From contig CANKYO010000010.1 in assembly GCA_947488175.1 (NCBI GenBank), positions 96,522-160,521 on the forward strand: 64,000 nucleotides of DNA. Reading direction: 5' to 3'. The DNA is from an uncultured Paracoccaceae bacterium (GTDB taxonomy: Bacteria; Pseudomonadota; Alphaproteobacteria; Rhodobacterales; Rhodobacteraceae). Below, one piece after another: positions 1 through 6,917 of the stretch. The position numbers and the translations under genes were made by a program. The notes under the pieces were generated by a model that saw only the letters and a list, made by a program, of their open reading frames with translations, had not been told where the DNA came from and did no database searches. Each line of letters starts with the position of its first letter. The stretch's first letter is position 1.

Positions 1-2
1 GC

Positions 3-1148
3 CACACGGAAAATGGTAGTCTCAATACGACTGGCGACAATGGTTTCAGAGACACGGTTGACGATATTCAACGTCAAGGCCGCACTGCAGATAATTACTT
101 CCGAACCGCCAATAGCTACAGCGAGGCGGCTGATCGTGCGCAAAGCGACTTTTACGACAGTCGTCTTGATGTTTCCGGTGCTTTTGCGAGCTGGATGATA
201 GACGACAAAGGCATGAATGCTGGTCAAGTCGCGGAGTTGATGAACGGTCGGACCGACAACCCCCGTTTGGCAGAACTCCGTGGAGAGTTCTCAGCGCGGT
301 ACATTGAAGATATGGTGAAACCACAAATACAGGGGGATATGAGTGGGTCTGTAGGTGCCCCAACTGATCCTGGCCACGACGGTCTTCCCGTGCCTGGCTT
401 CCCATACAATCACATGCTGCCCGAGCATACCCCTCTCGCTGAGCGATCAGTCGCGGCTGAAACAGAAATTCTGTACCAAACAGGCAGGATCGATGATGTT
501 GGACCTAGTTCTGCGGCTATTAGCGGTCGCACGTCCGACATTGCTGGCCGGAATGCCCAAGCAAACACTAATTCTTGGGCAAATGGCGCAGGCGAGTTGA
601 TCGATCGTGCTCCTGGCGGTGAGTTGGTTCAGGATGGAAATCGGGTGGAGTGGCGGCCCTCAGCCGCCAATGCGCCAAATGCAGTTGGCCTCGATGCTGG
701 CGATCGCGACTTGGTCATTCGTACCATTGCAGCCGAAGCAGGTGCCGAAACCCGTCAAGGCCAGGTCGCCGTTGCTTCGGTTATCCGCAACAGGGTGAAC
801 GACGACCGCCATCCCAATGATGCCTCTGCCGTCGTCTTTGCTCCTAATCAGTTCTCCGCATGGAACACCGATGGTACTGGCAACAACATCGGACGGGACC
901 TCCGTACAGACTCGGAGCTATACCGCCAAATCGGTGATGTTGTTGATGACGTTTTCTCTGGCAACGCAATCGATCCTACAGGTGGCGCAACCCACTATTA
1001 CAGCCCAGCCGGTATGCAGGACTACGTGAACAACGGCCATCAAAGCAATCTGGTGCCGACGTGGCAGAAAGAAACCGAGGCTGAAAGTGGTGGTACGGTT
1101 GATATTGGCAACCATGTTTTCTCTGGCCGCACCGTGGATGAGCGCTGA
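3..1148 (+). CDS. TraG-like conjugation protein C-terminus with SleB-type cell-wall hydrolase domain (5' partial)
   Basis: The reading frame is open from the left edge with no stop, so the gene starts outside the window. The last 150 or so residues match the SleB/CwlJ hydrolase_2 fold: an IRTIAAEA segment, then VASVIRNRV, a segment with ATHYYSPAGM, and a tail typical of these amidase/transglycosylase domains. The part before it is low-complexity and polar with long helices, resembling the C-terminal region of TraG-type mating-pair proteins of alphaproteobacterial plasmids. The TraG link is inference from composition and from TraD and relaxase genes 15 kb away. Such a domain would act in the periplasm, opening peptidoglycan for the transfer channel. 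It converges on the next gene with a gap under 20 bp. Confidence 0.75.
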   Translation, partial: HTENGSLNTTGDNGFRDTVDDIQRQGRTADNYFRTANSYSEAADRAQSDFYDSRLDVSGAFASWMIDDKGMNAGQVAELMNGRTDNPRLAELRGEFSARYIEDMVKPQIQGDMSGSVGAPTDPGHDGLPVPGFPYNHMLPEHTPLAERSVAAETEILYQTGRIDDVGPSSAAISGRTSDIAGRNAQANTNSWANGAGELIDRAPGGELVQDGNRVEWRPSAANAPNAVGLDAGDRDLVIRTIAAEAGAETRQGQVAVASVIRNRVNDDRHPNDASAVVFAPNQFSAWNTDGTGNNIGRDLRTDSELYRQIGDVVDDVFSGNAIDPTGGATHYYSPAGMQDYVNNGHQSNLVPTWQKETEAESGGTVDIGNHVFSGRTVDER

Positions 1149-1166
1149 CCGCTCATCCTACTCGAT

Positions 1167-1481
1167 TTAGCGGTGACGATTGTGAACGTCTCGCATCCAG
1201 GCATACCGTCCGCTTTGGTTAGTTTGATCCATCTCATCGAGATCAATACCAGCGTTTTTCATACGGGGAAATGCGCAGCGTCGGCCAAAACCTCCATGAA
1301 AGATGCCGTATCCTAAAACGGCAAAGAATGCACTCACCATGCATACGAAAAGGATCAGGTCACGGTCACCGCCCAATGCGATGCCGTTCTCATACGCCCA
1401 GAAGGCATATGGAGCCAAGGCACCTAGCAAGGCACCCAAGACACCCCGGCAGTGCGGGTTATGGATCAGCGAATTCAACAT
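1167..1481 (-). CDS. small two-TM membrane protein, unknown
   Basis: A 104-residue protein with two probable membrane helices (about residues 12-32 and 42-62) and a polar, charged C-terminal tail containing a GRR motif and a DLDEMDQ segment. No family recognised. It sits tail to tail with the TraG-like gene and upstream (in its own direction) of nothing but that gene, so it is probably a single transcription unit. No good Shine-Dalgarno is visible before the ATG. The hydrophobicity pattern and lack of a competing frame make it likely real. Confidence 0.55.
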   Translation of the reverse strand: MLNSLIHNPHCRGVLGALLGALAPYAFWAYENGIALGGDRDLILFVCMVSAFFAVLGYGIFHGGFGRRCAFPRMKNAGIDLDEMDQTNQSGRYAWMRDVHNRHR

Positions 1482-1603
1482 TGCGTCATGATAGCAGATA
1501 TTTGAACGTCTTTCTACTTTTCGGCGAGCGCTTCTCGATCGACGTGACCTTTTGGCCTCCCCGCCCGCCGGGGACCCTTTCCTTACAATCCTACCGTAGC
1601 AAT

Positions 1604-2002
1604 TCAGCAGTATCTTGCTCTGGTCAGTCTTGATTTCGCGGCCGGCGTTTCGAGATGTTCATATCTGCCGCCAGAATACCTGGCGCAGTCGAGCGCATAT
1701 CCGGCCGCAATGACTGCTGCCCCGATGTCCTCACAGTCAGCAAAACAAACCCCGACCCAACGGTCATGGGTCCGTTCTCCGTTGAGGTCACATGTGACCT
1801 GTTTGCCTCGCAGGAAATTCACCAACCATCGACGCGAGTCCTGGCCAGAACGTGTCCCCAACTCCGGTGCATCGACGCCGTTTAGTCGCACTGCTGTGCC
1901 GTTCACAACGATTGTGTCGGCATCACGTACTTGGACCTGTGCGGCGGCGGCGGTGGTCCAAAGGCATGTTACAATGGCGCTTGTTCGCAGCAGTAATTTC
2001 AC
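1604..2002 (-). CDS. thermonuclease (SNase)-family protein with signal peptide
   Basis: A Staphylococcal-nuclease-like protein of 132 residues. I chose the GTG at 2002 because it puts a clean signal peptide (KLLLRTSAIVTCLW then an AAAAAQ cleavage region) at the N-terminus and has AAAGAG upstream; a longer frame begins at 2080 but adds a polar, unconserved stretch. After the signal the SNase core is visible: VRDADTIVVNGTAVRLNGVDAPE with the catalytic-type glutamate, then a lysine/arginine-rich middle and cysteine-containing C-terminus. Proteins of this type are small exported nucleases, common on plasmids, and some process entering DNA or degrade extracellular DNA. Its substrate here is unknown. 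Confidence 0.8.
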   Translation of the reverse strand: MKLLLRTSAIVTCLWTTAAAAQVQVRDADTIVVNGTAVRLNGVDAPELGTRSGQDSRRWLVNFLRGKQVTCDLNGERTHDRWVGVCFADCEDIGAAVIAAGYALDCARYSGGRYEHLETPAAKSRLTRARYC

Positions 2003-2264
2003 TTCAGTACTCTTTGTGAGTCTTGGTTTTGAGTTGTCATTTGGCACTGTTGTTGGAACCTTCCGGACATAGCTTGACACAGCAGTCGTTGGACGTCCAA
2101 TGGCTACATTGCGCAGAAAGCGGACTTTGCAAAGTTTGTTCGGAATCGCCCTGCTTCGTGGTAATACGCAACTGATTTGTGCGCCAAGTTAGCGCACTGA
2201 TTTTATTGTGCTCTGCCGTTGGTTCGTGAGTTATGATATGGGCACCAGTCTCTGTTATGGGTCG

Positions 2265-3617
2265 TCATGAGCCATAAGTGAGAAAGTCCACTGTTTCTCT
2301 TTCAAGCTTGGCCACTTCGCGCTTGACCATCTTCCAATAGATGCCCTCCACTTCAGAGCGATCCATTGACCCTAACTTCTCAAGCGACATACCTTTCACT
2401 AGGTGAATTGCCTTCATCATGTCAGCAAGGCTGAAGTTGTCAAAGTCAGGAATGTAATTCGTGCCATCCCGGTTGAACCTTGTCTCATGATAGGCTTTGG
2501 CAAAGCGCTTAACACTCGAATTTTGATTCTTTAAACCATACAACCTTAGTTGCTTCCGTACAAAGGCATCCATCCTGTGAAATTGGCCTACGTCTGTCGA
2601 TTGCCTAAAGAAGAAAACCCAGCCTACCGATCTTTCTTCCACGCGGCATCCAGTGATGATCAAATTCAAGCGCCAAAGTACTTGCTCAACTCGGGCGGAG
2701 CCTTTCAATGCTCGAAGGCATCCGACAATTGCACGAAACATCTTCTTGTAGGATCGTTCCCTGATCCGGAGTCCGCCGCTTGAGATATGATAGCCTAGAT
2801 ATTCGGTACCCACTTTCACGGGAGTAATCGCTGTCTTGTCCGCCTGGTTGGGGTCAAGCTCGTGCGTCGTAAGGCGAAGTTCTGTTCGCATGTGACTTGC
2901 TATCTCATCATGAATTTCGACCGCCGTATCCTCCCGCACAACCAAAAGAACGTCATCAACATACCTAAAATACCGATACTTCTGCGAGAAATGATGATCA
3001 AAACCTTCTAGGTAGAGCATTGATAAAATGTTTGAAATGCTCAAACCTTGGGGCACGCCGACTTCTGACTTGTCACCCTCATCGAAACCAGTTGGGTTTT
3101 TGATTGCCTTCTCAATCAATACAATGGCTCTTGCGTCCGCTCCCTTATTTCGAAGTTGATCGAGCAAAATTTCATGATCAACTGAGGGGTAGAAATTCAC
3201 GACATCCATACGCAAGAAGCTATCGGAATCAGATGCTTCTTTCGCAGCTTGCGCAACGCGTTTGGTGCAATCATGAGGCGGTCGCATCCTGCACTCATGA
3301 AATTGGAACGTAAGGTAATCACATAATGCGCGGAGTGCTATTGCGTCTCGGATTGTGGGTATTGAAATCTGGCGGGGCGGCTTGCGAGCAGTCTTGAGGA
3401 TCAACTTCTCGCGGAATCTAGTAAATCCATATGTCCCACCTAAGACCTTTCTGCTGATCAAGGTGACTTCTGCATCGATATTCTGCTGGAACGATGAAGC
3501 TGAAACCCCGTCCAATCCAGTAAATCTAGCATCCTTGAGCCGATCATCAAAAATCGACCTTAGATGTGCCTCTGAAAATACTTGCTCGAAGGTGAGTGGA
3601 CGATCATCCTGCGACAT
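2265..3617 (-). CDS. reverse transcriptase, defence-associated (SLATT-linked) type
   Basis: A 450-residue RNA-directed DNA polymerase. Visible RT motifs: KPPRQISIPTIRD (80-91, fingers), FLRMDVVNFYPSVDH (134-148, motif A with Asp138), GVPQGLSISN (187-196, motif B), YFRYVDDVLLV (216-226, motif C, YVDD with Asp221/Asp222), and a YLGY segment (273-276). All catalytic aspartates are intact. No maturase or HNH domain is present as in group II introns. About 170 C-terminal residues are helical and of unknown function, as in UG/DRT-class defence RTs. The ATG at 3617 lies inside the end of the SLATT gene (14-bp overlap), implying translational coupling. Defence function is inferred from this pairing, which is known for a SLATT family; the exact DRT class is not assigned. 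Confidence 0.9.
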   Translation of the reverse strand: MSQDDRPLTFEQVFSEAHLRSIFDDRLKDARFTGLDGVSASSFQQNIDAEVTLISRKVLGGTYGFTRFREKLILKTARKPPRQISIPTIRDAIALRALCDYLTFQFHECRMRPPHDCTKRVAQAAKEASDSDSFLRMDVVNFYPSVDHEILLDQLRNKGADARAIVLIEKAIKNPTGFDEGDKSEVGVPQGLSISNILSMLYLEGFDHHFSQKYRYFRYVDDVLLVVREDTAVEIHDEIASHMRTELRLTTHELDPNQADKTAITPVKVGTEYLGYHISSGGLRIRERSYKKMFRAIVGCLRALKGSARVEQVLWRLNLIITGCRVEERSVGWVFFFRQSTDVGQFHRMDAFVRKQLRLYGLKNQNSSVKRFAKAYHETRFNRDGTNYIPDFDNFSLADMMKAIHLVKGMSLEKLGSMDRSEVEGIYWKMVKREVAKLERETVDFLTYGS

Positions 3618-4194
3618 ACAAAACCGCTAAAAAAGTCAGCGGTAAGGTAAGAACAAATGCCGCTATAATGATGCGCAGCGAGCGCGTGATTTGAAACTTC
3701 GCAGCCCGCCACCAGCCAAATGACACGACACCTGATCGGTCTAAGAGCACTTTTTCCTGACACCAAACATTTTTATAGAGCATTGCATCGTAGTCGAAGT
3801 CAGATTGGTTCGGGTAGCGATCTAGAATTTGGTGATATTTAGAAGCATCTTTCCTTGCTTCATCATCTTCGTAGAGGCGCTGCAAGGCCAGATAGCATTC
3901 CCTATGTTCGTCAGCAGTTTTCCCGAATTTAAGCCCCCAGATCACAAGCGATGCGCATAGCACTGATAAGGACAGAACTATCGATATCTCTGAGATGTAT
4001 GGACCAATTTTGCTACCGTTTAAGTGATGAGAAAACACGGAAAATCCCAACAACAGTACGGAGTATGCTGTCAGAACGATATGCGAGAGAAGATCATATC
4101 GCGTGTAGCGAGCGTGTGATTGCATCCGTGTGCGCGATGTGATCCAGATATTGCCAAACTGATCACGTTGTTGGCTTTGTTCTTGTTCGGTCAA
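3604..4194 (-). CDS. SLATT-domain membrane effector paired with reverse transcriptase
   Basis: A 196-residue protein with the SLATT layout: an N-terminal amphipathic stretch ending in WITSRTRMQSHARYTRYD, two adjacent membrane helices (about 38-55 and 66-88), a cytosolic helical part with CYLALQRLYEDDEA and a YPNQSDFDYDAM motif, and a C-terminal hydrophobic helix (172-194). SLATT proteins are predicted pore-forming effectors linked to nucleotide or nucleic-acid sensors, and one SLATT family is known to travel with reverse transcriptases. The start is TTG at 4194, with GAGGAAG just upstream; no ATG in frame fits as well. It is first in a two-gene operon, so in the inferred model the RT senses or makes a nucleic acid and this protein breaches the membrane. 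Confidence 0.85.
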   Translation of the reverse strand: MTEQEQSQQRDQFGNIWITSRTRMQSHARYTRYDLLSHIVLTAYSVLLLGFSVFSHHLNGSKIGPYISEISIVLSLSVLCASLVIWGLKFGKTADEHRECYLALQRLYEDDEARKDASKYHQILDRYPNQSDFDYDAMLYKNVWCQEKVLLDRSGVVSFGWWRAAKFQITRSLRIIIAAFVLTLPLTFLAVLYVAG

Positions 4195-4383
4195 TTACTT
4201 CCTCAAAAAATCTGTGCGGGCGCAATGATTTCACAGTTTGAATTCCTAGAATGCCTAGAAATAGCTTATGCTGGGACATGCCCGTGCTTTAAGAATAGTC
4301 CCTGCTAGGGGAACTAGCGCAGTGCGCTCCGCCCGCACAACCAGAATGTGTGCATTATTGGTCGCGTATGCAAGCGGTGGGCG
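4195..4383 (-). promoter_or_regulatory. leader/promoter region of the SLATT-RT operon
   Basis: About 190 bases between the terminator of the SH3 gene and the SLATT start. It holds a Shine-Dalgarno (GAGGAAG), a duplicated CTAGAA-type segment near 4248-4262 and a GC-rich inverted stretch near 4310-4335. No ORF is evident. Some defence RTs use a structured non-coding RNA beside the RT gene, so a template RNA could lie here, but I see no diagnostic feature that proves one. Confidence 0.35.
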
Positions 4384-4412
4384 AAAAAAAGAGCATAAGA
4401 CCCTTTTATGCT
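4384..4412 (-). terminator. intrinsic terminator of the SH3-protein gene
   Basis: On the minus strand, AGCATAA and TTATGCT form a 7-bp stem around a 7-base loop and are followed by CTTTTTTT. It lies 38 bases past the SH3 gene stop and insulates the SLATT-RT operon. Confidence 0.85.
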
Positions 4413-4449
4413 TCAGGTCCCGCCACAACGTCCGGTTTGGGCTGTGCGG

Positions 4450-5049
4450 TCATCGTTGCCTCGCAAAATACGTCTCAAGTCGAGCATTGCTAATGTCGCT
4501 ATCATAGCAGATTGGGCTATATCCACCGGGCCGTGACCACGCGCTCCTTGCGCCACAACGCCGCCCCCCACGATCGACATTGTAAGGGCACGGGCAAGAG
4601 CCAGGATACGCTGCTATACTCTGGCGGATGATCTCCCGCCGAGCCGTTTGAATCTCACGACTAGTTGGCGTTGCGATGCTCCGTACGGGTGCTCGGGTCG
4701 TTGGAACGTCAACAGATGGCCGTGAGCTTGACAGGTACGTCGAGGAAATCCAGCCGCGTCCGAGCGATGACACGATTTGTGTCCAGCCGTCGGATGCAGA
4801 CACAAATCGTACACGCGCCGCTTCATTTAGTTGCCCCATAACCCTGTGGTCTGTTCCGGGCCCAATGCGCTGATTCACACGGCTTCCCGTCACGTACAAA
4901 TATGATGACACATTTGTTGATGTGATGCTTTCCGGTGGCGATGTGATTGTCGAACTTGACCCTGAAGTCCCGCCCGTTTCTGTCGAGTCGGACTGTCCAA
5001 CCGTATAGAGGAAAAAGGCGACCAGTCCGATCCAAATCCAGTGTTTCAT
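4450..5049 (-). CDS. exported SH3-domain protein with cysteine-rich C-terminal domain
   Basis: A 199-residue protein starting at ATG 5049 (KHWIWIGLVAFFLY, a signal peptide or signal anchor; the longer frame at 5070 adds seven polar residues). After a Ser/Thr/Pro linker, residues about 50-110 form a bacterial SH3 domain (VNQRIGPGTDHRVMGQL, then DGWTQIVSSLGRGWISSTYL). A second conserved block near the C-terminus contains CPCPYN, RRCGARSAW and a further Cys, a pattern I recognise from exported alphaproteobacterial proteins of unknown role. Bacterial SH3 domains usually bind peptidoglycan peptides. It has its own terminator. Its job is unknown; periplasmic wall binding is the inference. Confidence 0.75.
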   Translation of the reverse strand: MKHWIWIGLVAFFLYTVGQSDSTETGGTSGSSSTITSPPESITSTNVSSYLYVTGSRVNQRIGPGTDHRVMGQLNEAARVRFVSASDGWTQIVSSLGRGWISSTYLSSSRPSVDVPTTRAPVRSIATPTSREIQTARREIIRQSIAAYPGSCPCPYNVDRGGRRCGARSAWSRPGGYSPICYDSDISNARLETYFARQR

Positions 5050-5480
5050 AGCGTTCTCGCAAATGATCAAAGCTGTGCTCAGAGGCGCATGATCGTGCTA
5101 CTGCCGATCAAGCTTGATGAAGTAATGAAATAAATCTTCTAAAAAGGTACTGGCCTAGGGCGTGTGCAGTCAATGCGGCTTCAGAATAGACCCCGTTGAA
5201 AGCGCATTTCGCTGGCCTCGCATGGACGCAATGCTAACAATTGCGCCAACCATCCCGACAACAGGTTTGTCCATTGACTGAACGGCTCAGTCGAGAATCC
5301 AACGTCTGCTTCGGGCTGCGAGCGGTCATTCCTTCAACATAGGCGAACGGCAGTGTTGTCCGCAAAGAAAAATTCGACACAAATGAGCGTCCGTCAAACC
5401 GGACCAAACGGTTGTGTTGGGAGTGGTGCAAATGTCCACTATCAATAAAACGGCCTGCCCAAGACGGGGATCGCGAACGG
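5050..5480. other. non-coding gap
   Basis: I see no credible gene. The only structure is a short match to the dispersed intergenic repeat core (GTCTGCTTCGGGCTG, 5304-5318), related to copies near 10.8, 12.0, 12.8, 48.3 and 52.6 kb. Confidence 0.5.
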
Positions 5481-6320
5481 TCAGTTGCGGTCGATTCGGC
5501 AGACCTCCTCACCTGCGCGAATGGTCGAAATCGCGCGGACCCCGGCGCCCATGTGCAAGCCGATCTCATGTGCTGGGTAGGCCTTTTTCATCCACGGATC
5601 GCAAACTGCAGCGTGAGGCCCCCAATCGGCCGGATTTTGCGCCAAGCCGGTCCGACCGATGACGACGAATTGGTGGTCTGCATACACCCGACTGAGGATG
5701 TCGATCGGTCGAATGCCCATAAAATGCAGAAAAACGAAAGCGACGGCAGATTGCTCGCCGCAGTTGCCGGCTCCTGCGGCCCGCGCGTAGTGGGCCAGAG
5801 TGCAGATTTCATGCAGATTCCAGCGGGCGCCAATGTCCATACTCAGTCCGGCGATCTTGGCTGCTATGGAGCCCAATATCGACAGCCCCGCGCTATCGAT
5901 CACATCGTCCAACTTGTTGCCTGCGCCGTGCGGCAAGGCCGACTTGGTATAAGCCACGGCGCTACGGGCAATGCGGACATTCGCGTCAAGTATCTTGTTA
6001 TCTGTTTTCTTTGAAGTGGGTTCGGGCGCAGGGGACTCCCCACCGCCGCCACTGCTGCCGTAGCTGGGCCCGAACATGCTGTCCACGGCACCTCGCCATG
6101 TCGTCCATTCCTTGGCCAGCGCATCGTAGTTGGCCATGCCTGGGTTGAGTGACCTACCAATTAGGTCACGGTGCTGGTGGTAGAAGGCAATGTCGGCTAG
6201 CGTATCCCGGTTTGTCACGCCATTGTCGAAGGCGGCGACCGCGGTAACTTCCCAGGGGTTCAGGGGATTGGCGAAGCTTTGCTGGGCAGCGGGAGGCAAG
6301 GTGTTGGGAGAAAAGGCCAT
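5481..6320 (-). CDS. unknown protein with a possible Cys-His-Asp papain/transglutaminase-like domain
   Basis: A 279-residue soluble protein. The N-terminal 85 residues are helical, followed by a GSSGGGGESPAPEP linker, then a C-terminal domain in which AGNCGEQSAVAFVFL (Cys187), ADHQFVVIG (His216) and AAVCDPWMKKAY (Asp241) are placed in the order and spacing of papain-fold or transglutaminase-like cysteine enzymes, including some secreted effectors. There is no signal peptide. The ATG at 6320 has GAGAGA upstream. Family not identified; the triad assignment is inference from motif pattern. Possibilities are a protease, deamidase or toxin domain in an effector. No immunity-like gene sits beside it. 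Confidence 0.65.
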   Translation of the reverse strand: MAFSPNTLPPAAQQSFANPLNPWEVTAVAAFDNGVTNRDTLADIAFYHQHRDLIGRSLNPGMANYDALAKEWTTWRGAVDSMFGPSYGSSGGGGESPAPEPTSKKTDNKILDANVRIARSAVAYTKSALPHGAGNKLDDVIDSAGLSILGSIAAKIAGLSMDIGARWNLHEICTLAHYARAAGAGNCGEQSAVAFVFLHFMGIRPIDILSRVYADHQFVVIGRTGLAQNPADWGPHAAVCDPWMKKAYPAHEIGLHMGAGVRAISTIRAGEEVCRIDRN

Positions 6321-6533
6321 GACGGATCTCTCTGCGGCTAGGAAATATTTGTGCAGTCAAAAACACCCCGGCATTTAATAACGGCATCCGAGGCAACATA
6401 AATACTGAATAGTAGCATGGCCCCTTTAGGCCGAGCAATCTCTTTGGGCGGGGTGGGCTAGACCGGCTGTGTCCTATGAACACTTGAAATGGAGCGATTG
6501 ACCTGGATCGCTTAGCTGCTGCAGATTGAGTCG

Positions 6534-6809
6534 ATGTGCAACCTGTACTCCAACACTACGGCCGTCGAAGCCATGAGATGCCTGTTCGGTGCGCGCGCCG
6601 ACAACGATCACCTAGGGAATGCCGAGCCGCAGGACGCGATAATACCCAAACCGGACTTTCGTTACATCCCAAGGAATGTCTGCTCTGCGTCCTCTCTGAA
6701 TTGGAATTCTCCACGGCGCGCACTTCCAGCAGGAAAAAGGCGTCGCGGCCATAATCATTTGCTTTTCTGTGCCCTAAGTAGAGCAGCAGGACGTTCATCC
6801 GTACTGTAG
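6534..6809 (+). pseudogene. SRAP (YedK/HMCES-like) peptidase remnant
   Basis: The frame opens with MCNLYSNTTAVEAMRCLFG, the N-terminus of SOS-response-associated peptidases, where Cys2 is the catalytic residue that crosslinks to abasic sites. Similarity lasts roughly 40 residues (to PKPDFRYI) and then ends: the conserved GFVPHW-type core and downstream His/Asn/Glu motifs are missing and the frame stops after 91 codons. I read this as a 5' fragment of a decayed or truncated gene. It lies between the cysteine-protease-like gene and the RTX gene in otherwise non-coding DNA. Confidence 0.65.
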
Positions 6810-6876
6810 GGAGAGCGAGCCGGCTCAGGTGGAGGTTGCGGACCCAAAGTTGCCAATGGTCGGCACATATCTAAGA

Positions 6877-6892
6877 TCACGCATTAGCGTGA
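6877..6892 (-). terminator. hairpin downstream of the Hint-RTX gene
   Basis: TCACGC and GCGTGA form a 6-bp stem with a 4-base loop, 26 bases after the stop of the minus-strand RTX gene. The following tract is AT-rich but has no long T-run, so it is a weak terminator candidate. Confidence 0.4.
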
Positions 6893-6917
6893 CTGCGACA
6901 GATAACTGGAAAGTCCA

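Noticed and set aside
2265..3617. Group II intron or retron as source of the RT
   Set aside because: No maturase/HNH domain and no intron-like domain V flank; no retron msr/msd inverted repeats evident; the SLATT overlap fits a defence RT better.
5234..5569. 111-codon minus-strand ORF
   Set aside because: Overlaps the end of the Cys-His-Asp gene in another frame and covers a dispersed repeat.
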